A DNA stretch of 64,000 nt. It comes from Bacillus sp. BP-3 (GTDB taxonomy: Bacteria > Bacillota > Bacilli > Bacillales > Bacillaceae_G). The stretch is taken from assembly GCF_028401955.1 (NCBI RefSeq), contig NZ_JAQOTJ010000003.1, positions 248,001 through 312,000 of the forward strand, given 5' to 3'. Position numbers and translations under genes: made by a program. Positions 45,706 to 54,803 of the stretch are shown one piece after another. Under the pieces are notes generated by a model, which saw only the letters and a program-made list of their open reading frames with translations, was not told where the DNA came from and searched no databases. Within the stretch, counting starts at the first letter, position 1. Each line of letters begins with the position of its first letter.

Positions 45706-46803
45706 ATGCAAGAAAATTACGTACTCTCCTTTTTACAACCGCAGTATCCAAAAATTGCTGATATTGCATATAGCATAGAAAAGAGTGTCTACAATGATCC
45801 GCATGAAGCACTTGTTAAAACTCGTCTATTTGGAGAAGCTGTCGCAAAAGAGATTTGGGATAAAGAAAATTTACAAAGTGTATATGAGATAAAGCATGTA
45901 GAACGCATACATAAGCTATTTCGTGAAGGAATTATTAATGAAACATTCCTTGGTTATTTTGATTTAATCCGTACAATCGGCAATAAAGCTATTCATGATG
46001 CCCAATACGGAAGTATTGTAGATTCGATCCGAATGTATCGAATTGTTTTTAAAATTGCTGTTTGGTTTATAGAGTCGTATGGCAATGTGAACTTTCAAAC
46101 TCCAAAATATCGAGATCCAGAGATGCCGCAAAAGACAGCTGAGGTTCATAACGATGAATTGACAGAACTATTAAGTAAAACAGTGGAAGAAGTGATTGAA
46201 AAATCCATTCAAACAACGATACAAGAAGTATTCGCGCATATGATGATACAACAACAGATGCTTAATGTCGATCTCAAAAAGCAAGAAGAAACAGAAGTAG
46301 TTATTTCAAATGAAAAGAAAACAGAACAAGTACTTAATACAACTTTTGATTTAATTACATATCTTCAAAAACACAATGTAGATGTAATTGACAAACGTGA
46401 ATTTGGGGGAACATTGTGGGTTCTTGGCGGTTGGGAATTAAATGAACTTTTATTCCCATTAAAAGAAAAAAAAATATTCTTTCGTTACAAGGAAAAAGGA
46501 AATCGTACAACAAAAGGAAAACCGGCTTGGTTTTTATTTGGTCCATATGTAACAAATAAAAAATCAAAAACAACAAATAAGAAAAAAGAAATAATGAAGT
46601 TTGATCTTATAACATATTTAAAAAAACAAAATGTTGAAATAATAGATAAACGCAATCGCGGTGGAACATTATGGATCATTGGTGGTTGGGAGCTTAACAA
46701 AATTTTATTCCCGCTAAAAGAACATAACATTTATTTCCGCTATATAGCAAAAGGAAATCGGGCGACAAAAAATAAACCAGGTTGGTTTCTGATGGGAAAA
46801 TAA
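45706..46803 (+). CDS. DUF4145 protein with two C-terminal repeats
   Basis: 365 residues. The N-terminal domain (to about 125; HEALVKTRLFGEAVAKEIWDKE ... LIRTIGNKAIHDAQYG) is DUF4145-like, the helical module seen in restriction HsdR-type proteins and grouped with HEPN folds; the HEPN Arg position reads G (GN-x3-H). A helical linker follows, then two copies of a 55-60 residue unit: FDLITYLQKHNVDVIDKR...GGTLWVLGGWELN and FDLITYLKKQNVEIIDKR...GGTLWIIGGWELN, each ending near PAWFLFG or PGWFLMG. The unit recurs in helicase-type proteins and may bind nucleic acid. ATG behind AGGAGG. Monocistronic. Confidence 0.7.
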   Translation: MQENYVLSFLQPQYPKIADIAYSIEKSVYNDPHEALVKTRLFGEAVAKEIWDKENLQSVYEIKHVERIHKLFREGIINETFLGYFDLIRTIGNKAIHDAQYGSIVDSIRMYRIVFKIAVWFIESYGNVNFQTPKYRDPEMPQKTAEVHNDELTELLSKTVEEVIEKSIQTTIQEVFAHMMIQQQMLNVDLKKQEETEVVISNEKKTEQVLNTTFDLITYLQKHNVDVIDKREFGGTLWVLGGWELNELLFPLKEKKIFFRYKEKGNRTTKGKPAWFLFGPYVTNKKSKTTNKKKEIMKFDLITYLKKQNVEIIDKRNRGGTLWIIGGWELNKILFPLKEHNIYFRYIAKGNRATKNKPGWFLMGK

Positions 46804-47345
46804 TGTATAGAAATGTACATCTTACTATTAAATTTACATTTCTATATTATTAATTATATACCTATTTTGTACCTTATTAAGTCACAACAAATGCCACTTA
46901 ATAAGATTTTAATTTCATTGATTTCACATAGTTTTTCATAATCTAAGCTGCTTTTCTTTTTCATATAGGAAGAGGAAGACGACTAAAGTAAGACATTTGC
47001 CGATTACTGTTTAATAAAAAAACATTAATACATAAAGGGATTTTTCATATGACAGGATCTTTGCACGCTATGAGATTTTATAGCGTACGATTAGCACAGC
47101 CAAAAAAATGATATAGGATAAAAGGAGATGTATATGACAACATCTTCTTTTGTTCTTTTTTAATAAAAAGTAATATATAATTGCAACTTTCTAAACTTTT
47201 ATAAAACCAAATGCGATATAATTATTAAATGCTTCGATTACCAAATATTTCTGAATTCAAAGATTGTAGAGAAATCTTCAAAAAAGAAATAAATAAATGG
47301 TAGCTTTAGATCAAACAATAGATACACACTTTGAGGAGAGTAACA
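46804..47345. other. Spacer with no gene seen
   Basis: A-T-rich, no open frame with a ribosome site. One small hairpin CGCTAT/ATAGCG near 47069-47088 without a T run. Nothing else recognised. Confidence 0.6.
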
Positions 47346-48122
47346 ATGGTATATTTTCGACAATTAGTTTATTTTGGCTATCAACAAGCTCTTTCCTGCA
47401 TGTTTCCTGTCCTAATCTTTTTGACACTTGCTCTTTCGAAGGTGATTCATATTCCGGGTCTATACCGTTATGATTTCATCTTGCTTGTCTGCCTTCTTAT
47501 TCAATATGGCATGTATAAAACTGGACTCGAAACAAAAGATGAGCTCAAAGTGATTACTGTTTTCCACCTAATTGGACTAGCATTAGAAATATATAAAGTG
47601 TATCAAGGTTCTTGGGCTTATCCGGAGCAGGCGTGGACAAAAGTGCTAGGCGTGCCGCTTTATAGCGGCTTCATGTATGCAAGTGTAGCAAGTTATATAT
47701 GTCAGGCATGGCGCAGGTTTCATTTGCAAGTAGAAGGATGGCCAAATGCAATATGGACAATTCCACTTGGAGTGATGATTTATTTTAATTTTTTCACACA
47801 TCATTTTATATATGATTTTCGCTGGGGTCTAACAATCTTATTATTTGTAGTGTTTTTTCGTACTTATGTACATTTTTCTTTGCGAGAGGTTACATACAAA
47901 ATGCCGCTTGTTCTTTCATTTTTCTTAATAGGTTTTTTCATTTGGATTGCAGAGAATATTGCAACTTTCTTTGGCGCGTGGCAATATCCAAATCAACATG
48001 GAACATGGAAACTTGTTCATATTGGAAAAATTAGTTCCTGGTTTTTACTCGTTGTCATTAGCATTATGATTGTGGCACAATTAAAACAACTTAAAATAAA
48101 AAAAAGCAGTAGTTCTTCTTAA
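47346..48122 (+). CDS. DUF817 family membrane protein
   Basis: 258 residues from ATG 47346 (GAGGAG upstream; the TTG at 47331 is part of that site). Seven to eight membrane helices; family stretches include GSWAYPEQAWTKVLGVPLYSGFMYASVASY and GAWQYPNQHGTWKLVHIGKISSWFLLVVISI. DUF817 matches B. subtilis YoaT. No known activity. Followed 40 bases later by a small anchored protein. Confidence 0.85.
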   Translation: MVYFRQLVYFGYQQALSCMFPVLIFLTLALSKVIHIPGLYRYDFILLVCLLIQYGMYKTGLETKDELKVITVFHLIGLALEIYKVYQGSWAYPEQAWTKVLGVPLYSGFMYASVASYICQAWRRFHLQVEGWPNAIWTIPLGVMIYFNFFTHHFIYDFRWGLTILLFVVFFRTYVHFSLREVTYKMPLVLSFFLIGFFIWIAENIATFFGAWQYPNQHGTWKLVHIGKISSWFLLVVISIMIVAQLKQLKIKKSSSSS

Positions 48123-48162
48123 TATAATTGTCTTCATCCTACAGTAAAGAGGTGAATCCGTC

Positions 48163-48513
48163 TTGAAGAAAAGAAAAAGAATAGCCTTTTTGGTATGTAT
48201 TTTAATCGTTATTTTGGCAATAGGGTTTATTGTATATAACAAAATAAGTGAAAATAATTTAGATTGTAAAGCGAGTGCTGTTCAAATCAAAGCTGTTGTG
48301 GTAAATCATACGGATCAGCCGCTAGCTGGTGTAAAAGTGTATGAAGGTTCAATTGCTAATAACGAACGCACTGTCACAAATTCACAAGGAGAATTTCAAT
48401 TTTACTCCGGTGTTTGCGGTGAGATTACTATACTATTTGTTACACCTGATGGAAATACATACACAAAAAAATACGACAGGGAAGACGTACCTAAAACAAT
48501 AAAGTTTGAGTAG
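48163..48513 (+). CDS. Membrane-anchored carboxypeptidase-regulatory-like protein
   Basis: 116 residues, TTG start behind AAAGAGGTG. One N-terminal helix (IAFLVCILIVILAIGFIVY) then an extracellular Ig-like beta domain: IKAVVVNHTDQPLAGVKVYEG ... VTNSQGEFQFYSGVCG, with the D-x-P-L-x-G-V / T-x-S-x-G-x-F pattern of CarboxypepD_reg modules. Likely a surface or carbohydrate-associated accessory. Probably co-transcribed with DUF817. Confidence 0.7.
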   Translation: MKKRKRIAFLVCILIVILAIGFIVYNKISENNLDCKASAVQIKAVVVNHTDQPLAGVKVYEGSIANNERTVTNSQGEFQFYSGVCGEITILFVTPDGNTYTKKYDREDVPKTIKFE

Positions 48514-48536
48514 TGAATTCAATATATCAATAAGTA

Positions 48537-48566
48537 AGAGATGTACTTCTGAACATCTCTTTTTTT
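48537..48566 (+). terminator. Terminator
   Basis: AGAGATGT (48537-48544) pairs with ACATCTCT (48553-48560), then T run. Confidence 0.8.
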
Positions 48567-48686
48567 GTTTCATTATAAAAGGTAATGTGAATTTGTAATT
48601 TTCTCAACTTACATAAAAATGAATGCGTTATAATAGTCATTAGGTGCTATAATCACCAAATATTTCTAAAGACGGAGGTTAGCGGT

Positions 48687-49910
48687 ATGTCTTCAAATAA
48701 CGAAATGAATCGTAACACATTACCTGAGATTAAATTAACTTCGGCTGCATTTAAACATGAAGCATATGACATTTACAAAGAGTTACGTGCATCTCATCCT
48801 GTTTATCAGGTATATCCTAACGCCTGGCTTATTACAAGATATGAAGATGCAGTAAGTTTATTAAAAGATACACGTTTACTGAAGGATGCTAAAAATGTAT
48901 TTAGTAAAGAAGAGTTTGAGGCCTATTTTACACTAGAAAATGGAGAGTATTTGAGAAAACATATGTTGAGATCTGATCCACCTGACCATAGTCGCCTACG
49001 ATCCCTTGTTCAAAAAGCGTTTACCCCGCAGATGATTTTACAGCTGAAAGATAACATTCAATCTATTGCTGATACTTTATTAGACAAAATAGAACATCAG
49101 CACACTATAAACCTCGTAAATGATTATGCTTTTCCACTTCCAATTATTGTGATTAGCGAGATGCTTGGTATCCCTCAAGAAGACCGAGATAAATTTAGAG
49201 TTTGGTCACATACGGTTATTGATTCTCCAGATACACTAGAAGCTATTCGAGAAACTGATAAAAAGTTAGGTGAATTCATTGATTATTTACGAGATTTAGT
49301 AGATAAAAAACGAGAAAATCCTTCAGACGATTTAGTGAGTGCATTAATACAAGCAGAAAGTGAAGGAACAAAATTAAGTGCCACTGAATTAAATTCAATG
49401 ATTATGCTGCTTATCGTTGCTGGACACGAAACAACTGTCAATTTAATTACCAATATGACTCTAGCATTGCTTGAACATCCTGATCAATTGCTACTTCTAC
49501 GGCAAAATCCAGATTTGATTGACTCAGCAATTGAGGAGTCATTACGATTTTACAGTCCAGTTGAAATAACGACTATGCGCTGGGCAGCAGAATCATTTAC
49601 ATTGCATGGTCAAAATATAGAGCCGAAAAATGAGGTGATTATTTCCTTAGCCTCTGCGAACCGCGATGAAAAGATATTTCCAAACGCTGATATTTTTGAT
49701 ATTACAAGAAAAAATAATCGTCATCTTGCTTTTGGTCATGGCAGTCATTTCTGTCTTGGTGCACCGCTTGCCCGTTTAGAGGCGAAAATTGCAATTTCTA
49801 CCTTATTACATCGCATGCCAGATCTTAAATTAAAAGGAAAAAGAGAAGACTTAAAATGGAGTGGTAATTATTTAATGCGATCATTAGAAGAATTACCATT
49901 ATCTTTCTAA
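48687..49910 (+). CDS. Cytochrome P450
   Basis: 407-residue soluble bacterial P450 monooxygenase. I-helix AGHETTVNL (O2 activation), ExxR EESLRF, haem-binding FGHGSHFCLGAPLAR with Cys356 as thiolate ligand. DPPDHSRLRSLVQKAFTP is a substrate-region hallmark of the CYP107-like bacterial group. ATG behind ACGGAGG. No redox partner beside it; the ferredoxin at 12.7 kb is a distant candidate. Substrate unknown. Confidence 0.94.
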   Translation: MSSNNEMNRNTLPEIKLTSAAFKHEAYDIYKELRASHPVYQVYPNAWLITRYEDAVSLLKDTRLLKDAKNVFSKEEFEAYFTLENGEYLRKHMLRSDPPDHSRLRSLVQKAFTPQMILQLKDNIQSIADTLLDKIEHQHTINLVNDYAFPLPIIVISEMLGIPQEDRDKFRVWSHTVIDSPDTLEAIRETDKKLGEFIDYLRDLVDKKRENPSDDLVSALIQAESEGTKLSATELNSMIMLLIVAGHETTVNLITNMTLALLEHPDQLLLLRQNPDLIDSAIEESLRFYSPVEITTMRWAAESFTLHGQNIEPKNEVIISLASANRDEKIFPNADIFDITRKNNRHLAFGHGSHFCLGAPLARLEAKIAISTLLHRMPDLKLKGKREDLKWSGNYLMRSLEELPLSF

Positions 49911-49925
49911 GCGAATGGATACGAA

Positions 49926-49984
49926 ATAGTATGACACCTCTCAATACTGTTCATACTAAACAAAAAAAGGAGGTGTCATACTAT
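49926..49984 (+). promoter_or_regulatory. Inverted repeat sequestering the DUF1540 ribosome site and start
   Basis: ATAGTATGACACCTC (49926-49940) is the exact reverse complement of GAGGTGTCATACTAT (49970-49984). The right arm contains the Shine-Dalgarno GGAGGTG and the first two bases of the start codon. With the stem formed, translation of the small protein would be blocked. The 15-bp perfect match over 29 loop bases is unlikely by chance. Confidence 0.7.
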
Positions 49985-50138
49985 GGCTCAAGATGTTCTT
50001 TGTGAAGTGAATAATTGCCAATATTGGGGAAATGGAAATAAGTGCAATGCTGAATCTATTTATGTAGTAAGTCATACAGGGAAACAAGCATCTGATAGTA
50101 AAGAAACAGATTGCAAAACATTTATACCAGAAGTTTAA
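49983..50138 (+). CDS. DUF1540 small Cys protein
   Basis: 51 residues: MAQDVLCEVNNCQYWGNG, then C21 and C44 in the TDCKTF end; four cysteines (C7, C12, C21, C44) spaced as in DUF1540 metal-binding-like proteins. ATG with AGGAGGTG, wholly within the inverted repeat at 49926-49984. A terminator follows. Often sporulation-linked, but function unknown. Confidence 0.85.
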   Translation: MAQDVLCEVNNCQYWGNGNKCNAESIYVVSHTGKQASDSKETDCKTFIPEV

Positions 50139-50144
50139 GTCTCT

Positions 50145-50170
50145 AAGGGTAGCCTAATGTGGTTACCCTT
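50145..50170 (+). terminator. Terminator after DUF1540
   Basis: AAGGGTAGCC (50145-50154) pairs with GGTTACCCTT (50161-50170), one mismatch, then T-rich. Confidence 0.8.
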
Positions 50171-50357
50171 GTTTTATGTATATTATTGATAATAACAATC
50201 ATTTTCATACTTTTTTTTGCATGTAGAGAAAATAAAAATTTTCTTTAATAAATGGTTTACTCTTGACCTGAAATGCGTTTCATACATTATAACTATGATG
50301 TTACATGTGAGAACGATATCATTTAAAACAAATATAGAAACGAAAGTAGGGAAAAGA

Positions 50358-51212
50358 ATGAAGCTTATTGCAATTGATTTAGACGGAACCCTTCTTACAT
50401 CAAAGAAAGTAATTAGTGAAGAAAATGCAGAAGCTATTAAGGAATGTCAAAAAAAAGGACATGTTGTAGCTATTTGTACAGGGCGTTCAATGATAGATGT
50501 TCATAAACTTTTACAAGAAACAAACTTACAATGTCCAATCATTGCGGAGAACGGTGCGATTTTGTATTTAGATAATGAAATGATACAACGATATCCCATT
50601 GTAAATGAACATGCAGAAGAAATCGTTGATTATTTAGAAGAAAAAAATATATCTTATCAATTGTATACAGATCAAGGTGTATATATCCCAAAATATGGAG
50701 AAGAAATCATTCAACTTGAGATGGATTTTATTATAAACTCTGATATACATGTTGATGAAAAAGAATTGAAACATATAGCAGCTTTATATTTACAGCATAC
50801 TGAAACGAAAACAATCGAAAGCTGCAAACCGTTATTTTCAGAGCCAATTCATATTCATAAAATTCTCCCATTTTCATATCAAAGGGAAAAATTAAAGCTA
50901 TTAAAAGAGCAATTTATAGACAACGAGGAGTTATCGATTACGGCATCTTATTGGCACAATCTTGAAATAAATCATCTGCATGCTCAGAAAGGAAATGGAT
51001 TATATACACTAGCAAATCATTTAGGAATATTAAAAGAACATACTGTCGCTATTGGTGATGGCTTAAATGATATTTCCATGATGGAAAAGGCAAATATATC
51101 AATTGCAATGGGAAACGCAGTGGAAGAGATTCAAGCACTTTGTCATTACAAAACACTTTCAAATGATGATCACGGTGTCGCTCATGCACTGCGCCGCTAT
51201 ATTATTGGATGA
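50358..51212 (+). CDS. HAD hydrolase, Cof-type
   Basis: 284 residues from ATG 50358 (MKLIAIDLDGTLLTSKK, AGTAGGG upstream); the longer open frame from 50217 is not family-like. Nucleophile Asp in IDLDGTLL, motif II CTGRSM, conserved Lys in AQKGNGLYTL, motif IV IGDGLNDISMM. Cof-type phosphatase; substrate unknown. Confidence 0.9.
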   Translation: MKLIAIDLDGTLLTSKKVISEENAEAIKECQKKGHVVAICTGRSMIDVHKLLQETNLQCPIIAENGAILYLDNEMIQRYPIVNEHAEEIVDYLEEKNISYQLYTDQGVYIPKYGEEIIQLEMDFIINSDIHVDEKELKHIAALYLQHTETKTIESCKPLFSEPIHIHKILPFSYQREKLKLLKEQFIDNEELSITASYWHNLEINHLHAQKGNGLYTLANHLGILKEHTVAIGDGLNDISMMEKANISIAMGNAVEEIQALCHYKTLSNDDHGVAHALRRYIIG

Positions 51213-51301
51213 ACTGATTTTGTTATTTAGACCACGGTGAAAAGTGATGAAAGAGTAAAAACGTTCTTATTAATCCCATTACTTAAACTTCTAAATAGTT
51301 A

Positions 51302-51355
51302 AACGCGCAAAAATGCACAAATTTCGACAAAATATGTGCGTTTTTGCGCGTTTTT
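51302..51355 (+). terminator. Terminator
   Basis: AACGCGCAAAAATGCACA (51302-51319) pairs, with a bulge, with TGTGCGTTTTTGCGCGTT (51335-51352), followed by a T run. Confidence 0.85.
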
Positions 51356-51532
51356 TTCTTTTTTTTCCTATATTTCGTGTTGAAAAATAAATAAATTTAT
51401 GAATAACTCTATTTTTCTATGTACCTTAATAAATTTAATTCGTATAATGGAAAAGTTGGGTAAATTTGAAAATTAAACACAATTGAAAAATCAATATATA
51501 CATTTGAATTATTAATATAGGAGTTGGCGGAT

Positions 51533-53269
51533 ATGTATCGGCTTACAGAACTTATTGATACTAGAGAAGTACAAAAAATGGCAGAGCAATTTTATTTTTT
51601 AACACATATTTCACATCAGCTTCTTGATTCCAATCAAGGGATAGTGTTCCATTACGGCACAGAATCTAATGATACACATTCACATACAAAAATCCATGTT
51701 CCGATTATCATTCATGAACATATGATTGGTGATTTTATCGTTTTTTCTCCTCAAGATTGTATTGATTCTTGTACAATATTTTTTAAATCTCTTGCAGCGC
51801 TTATGACCAATTTAGGAATAAATAAATTGCACGAACTTCAGGAGAATCAATCGATACCTGCGGAAAATCTATATACTATTTTACAAAACATGCCCGTGAT
51901 GGTCGATGCATTTACTGAAAAAGGTACTATTGCGATATGGAATCGAGAATGCGAACAAGTAACAGGGTATAGTGCAGCTGAAATTGTTAAAAATCCTCGC
52001 GCATTAGAGCTTCTTTATCCTGATGAAGCGTATCGGAATCAAATGCTTCATGAATTTTCTACACGCGGTAAAAACTTTCGTGATTGGGAAATGACGCTTA
52101 CTTGTAAAAATGGTGATAAGAAAACCATTATATGGTCAAACCTATCAAAGGAATTCCCTGTTCCTGGATATAGCTATTGGGCAATTGGCGTGGATATCAC
52201 CCATCGAAAAAAGATTGAAGAGGAACTCATTCAAAAATCTTCAGAGTTAGAATTAATTTTTAAAGCTCTTCCAGATTTATGCTTTTTAACTAATTTTGAT
52301 GGCACAATTGTTGATTATAAGGCTGGGTGCCCAACAAAATTTTATGTGCCTATTGATGAATTTATGGGGAAAAAGTTTCAAGATGTTTTACCTTCTGATG
52401 TTGCTGATCAGTTACAAGAAGCATTTGTAAAAGTACAACAAAATAATTCCATAGAAATTGTAGACTACTCCTTACCGATGCACGATAGTATGTATTATTT
52501 TGAAGCACGATGTTTACCGCTTTTAACAGATAAAATTATGATTATTGTTCGTGATATTACCGAACGAAAGAAAACAGCTGAACTATTAAATAAATCAGAC
52601 ACATTAGATGCGGTCAGTCAACTTGCTGCAGGCGTTGCGCACGAAGTACGTAATCCTTTAACTGTCATTAAAGGATTTATACAATTATTACAAATTCAAA
52701 TGAAAAATGACACAGATTATTTCCCATTGATGATTTCCGAAATTGAGCGTATAGAATCTATTATTCATGAGTTTTTATCGATTGCAAAACCTGAAATTAC
52801 CTCTTTTGAAAACAAGAATCTTTGTTTTATATTAGAAAATGTTGTGTCGTTAATTAACACAAAAGCAATTATGACGAATATTCATATCACATTCCAAACT
52901 GATCCTGACGTCTTGTATATGGATTGTTGTGAAAAACAGTTAAAGCAAGTATTTATAAATGTTTTACAAAATTCAATTGAAGCAATGCCAAATGGTGGAG
53001 ACATCATAATTTCTGCTAAAAAAACAAGCGACAATGAGGTCATGATTTGTATTTCTGATGAGGGGATTGGTATTCCAGAAGAAAGAATTATAAAACTTGG
53101 AGAACCTTTTTATAGTACGAAAGAAAAAGGGACAGGCATTGGTTTAATGATTAGCTATAAAATTATTGAACGTCATCAAGGAAGGATTCATATAACGAGT
53201 AAGGTTGGAATAGGGACTTCGGTGAAAATTTACTTACCAATTTCTCAAACTTATATAAATGCAAATTGA
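51533..53269 (+). CDS. Orphan PAS sensor histidine kinase
   Basis: 578 residues from ATG 51533 (AGGAG 10 bases upstream). N-terminal domain (MYRLTELIDTREVQKMAEQF ... VPIIIHEHMIGDFIVFSP) resembles a PocR-type sensor. Then a PAS/PAC pair (NMPVMVDAFTEKGTIAIWNRECEQVTGYS ... YWAIGVDITHRKK), a second PAS, then HisKA with H370 in AAGVAHEVRNPLT and HATPase N/G boxes (NVLQNSIEAM, DEGIGIPEE, GTGIGLMI). No membrane helix, so cytoplasmic. No response regulator beside it; the form suits a sporulation-phosphorelay kinase. Confidence 0.88.
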   Translation: MYRLTELIDTREVQKMAEQFYFLTHISHQLLDSNQGIVFHYGTESNDTHSHTKIHVPIIIHEHMIGDFIVFSPQDCIDSCTIFFKSLAALMTNLGINKLHELQENQSIPAENLYTILQNMPVMVDAFTEKGTIAIWNRECEQVTGYSAAEIVKNPRALELLYPDEAYRNQMLHEFSTRGKNFRDWEMTLTCKNGDKKTIIWSNLSKEFPVPGYSYWAIGVDITHRKKIEEELIQKSSELELIFKALPDLCFLTNFDGTIVDYKAGCPTKFYVPIDEFMGKKFQDVLPSDVADQLQEAFVKVQQNNSIEIVDYSLPMHDSMYYFEARCLPLLTDKIMIIVRDITERKKTAELLNKSDTLDAVSQLAAGVAHEVRNPLTVIKGFIQLLQIQMKNDTDYFPLMISEIERIESIIHEFLSIAKPEITSFENKNLCFILENVVSLINTKAIMTNIHITFQTDPDVLYMDCCEKQLKQVFINVLQNSIEAMPNGGDIIISAKKTSDNEVMICISDEGIGIPEERIIKLGEPFYSTKEKGTGIGLMISYKIIERHQGRIHITSKVGIGTSVKIYLPISQTYINAN

Positions 53270-53290
53270 AAAAACACTTTTTAGGGGAGG

Positions 53291-53340
53291 GCGAGAGTAT
53301 TAGGCCGTGTATTGAAGCGGTCAGATGCTCTTTTTTTCTT
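53291..53340 (+). terminator. Terminator after histidine kinase
   Basis: GAGAGTATT...CCG pairs imperfectly with CGG...GATGCTC, followed by T7 at 53332-53338. Confidence 0.5.
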
Positions 53341-53586
53341 TATGTAACTGTAAAACAAAAAGAAAGATGAGTATAAGTGATGTAAATGTATACTCATAAT
53401 GAAACATCCTTTCATTTTTTATCACTACCAGGTTACTCAAATATGTCCGAACCCACTTCCTTCTTAAGAAACTATTATGCATTTTCTCATCTAATTTTAA
53501 TCTTTCTTTCATCGTTCTTTCCATTTTTATGGTTAAAATATAAGCGAACAATCACTTTTCATCCTTACAGAAGGAGGGAGACTAAA

Positions 53587-54117
53587 ATGTCGAAAAGTCA
53601 ATTAAATCAAATTTTTCATGTATCCGTTAAAATTATAGGGGCTTGTATTATTGCATTTGGTGTTACAATGTTAGTGTTGGACTTTATGGTAGGAAATCAA
53701 ATTGCATTAAAAGGGTTGAATAAAAATCTTGGATCCCTCGCAGAATACGGGGCAATTGCAGCAGGTTTCTTATGGTTATTTCGTAATATTTGGTTGTTTT
53801 TACATAAAAGGAAAGTAACGGTTGCCAAATACACAAAAGAACTTTATATGTTATTAAAGCAGTATCATACGTTTATCGGGTATGCAGTTTTTACAGTCGC
53901 TGTTAGTCATGGGATATATTTTTTAATAGTAGGTAGCCGTAATAAGATTCTAATTTATAGTGGAATCTTTACTTTAATAGGACTAGTTCTTGTTACCATA
54001 GCTGGTATACTATTACACAAACTGAAGGATAAGAAAAAATATGTAACGTATCGAAAAGCTCATCAAATTGTAGCTATTATATTTGGAATTGGATTACTCG
54101 TTCACCTTGTTGTATAG
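53587..54117 (+). CDS. Haem-type membrane protein (ferric-reductase-like)
   Basis: 176 residues from ATG 53587 (AAGGAGGGAG upstream); the longer frame from 53386 has no site. Four to five membrane helices. H94 and H108 lie 14 apart, and H159 and H173 also lie 14 apart, on predicted helices: the pattern of di-haem b-type membrane domains such as ferric reductase/b561 types. Loop KDKKKYVTYRKAHQI. Directly upstream of a response regulator and kinase, so a redox-related signalling or transport role is possible. Confidence 0.7.
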   Translation: MSKSQLNQIFHVSVKIIGACIIAFGVTMLVLDFMVGNQIALKGLNKNLGSLAEYGAIAAGFLWLFRNIWLFLHKRKVTVAKYTKELYMLLKQYHTFIGYAVFTVAVSHGIYFLIVGSRNKILIYSGIFTLIGLVLVTIAGILLHKLKDKKKYVTYRKAHQIVAIIFGIGLLVHLVV

Positions 54118-54128
54118 GAGTGATAATA

Positions 54129-54803
54129 TTGCATCGTATTTTAATTATTGAAGATGAAGAAAGTTTAGCGGAATTTTTAGAGTTAGAACTAAAATATGAA
54201 GGATATGCAGTAGATGTTGTGTATGATGGGAGAAAAGGATTAGAAACGGCTCTTGAGCATAATTATGACATTATTCTTCTTGATTTGATGATTCCCGGTC
54301 TTAATGGAATTGAAGTATGCCGCCGATTACGGGCAACAAAAGAAACACCTATTATTATGTTAACAGCGCGTGATAGTATTATGGATCGTGTAACCGGATT
54401 AGATAGCGGTGCAGATGATTACTTACCGAAGCCATTTGCTATTGAAGAATTATTAGCAAGAATGCGTGTGATTTTGAGACGAAATCAAAAAGAAGAGCAT
54501 AAAAATAAACTTCTTTTAAGATTTAATGATTTAGAACTCGATGTAGAGTCTCGAACTTTGCATAAAATAGAAGAGATAATTGAGTTAACAAATAAAGAAT
54601 TTGAGTTGCTTATGATGTTTATGAAAAATATTAATCGCGTTTTGACAAGAGACATGCTCTTAGAGCAAGTCTGGGGATACAATGCAGTGGTAGAGACGAA
54701 TATAGTAGATGTATATGTTCGTTATTTACGCAATAAATTGAATAGCCATGACAAAGAAAACTATATACAAACTGTCAGGGGCGTAGGATATGTGATGCGA
54801 TGA
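54129..54803 (+). CDS. Response regulator, OmpR family
   Basis: 224 residues from TTG 54129 (TAGGAG 9 bases upstream; GTG 54120 abuts it). Receiver domain: acidic pocket IIEDEES, phosphoryl Asp52 in ILLDLMIPG, T/K switch PIIMLTARD and YLPKPF. Winged-helix DNA-binding domain: LTNKEFELLMMF, VETNIVDVYVRYLRNKL, TVRGVGYVMR. Its end overlaps the kinase start (ATGATGA). Confidence 0.94.
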   Translation: MHRILIIEDEESLAEFLELELKYEGYAVDVVYDGRKGLETALEHNYDIILLDLMIPGLNGIEVCRRLRATKETPIIMLTARDSIMDRVTGLDSGADDYLPKPFAIEELLARMRVILRRNQKEEHKNKLLLRFNDLELDVESRTLHKIEEIIELTNKEFELLMMFMKNINRVLTRDMLLEQVWGYNAVVETNIVDVYVRYLRNKLNSHDKENYIQTVRGVGYVMR

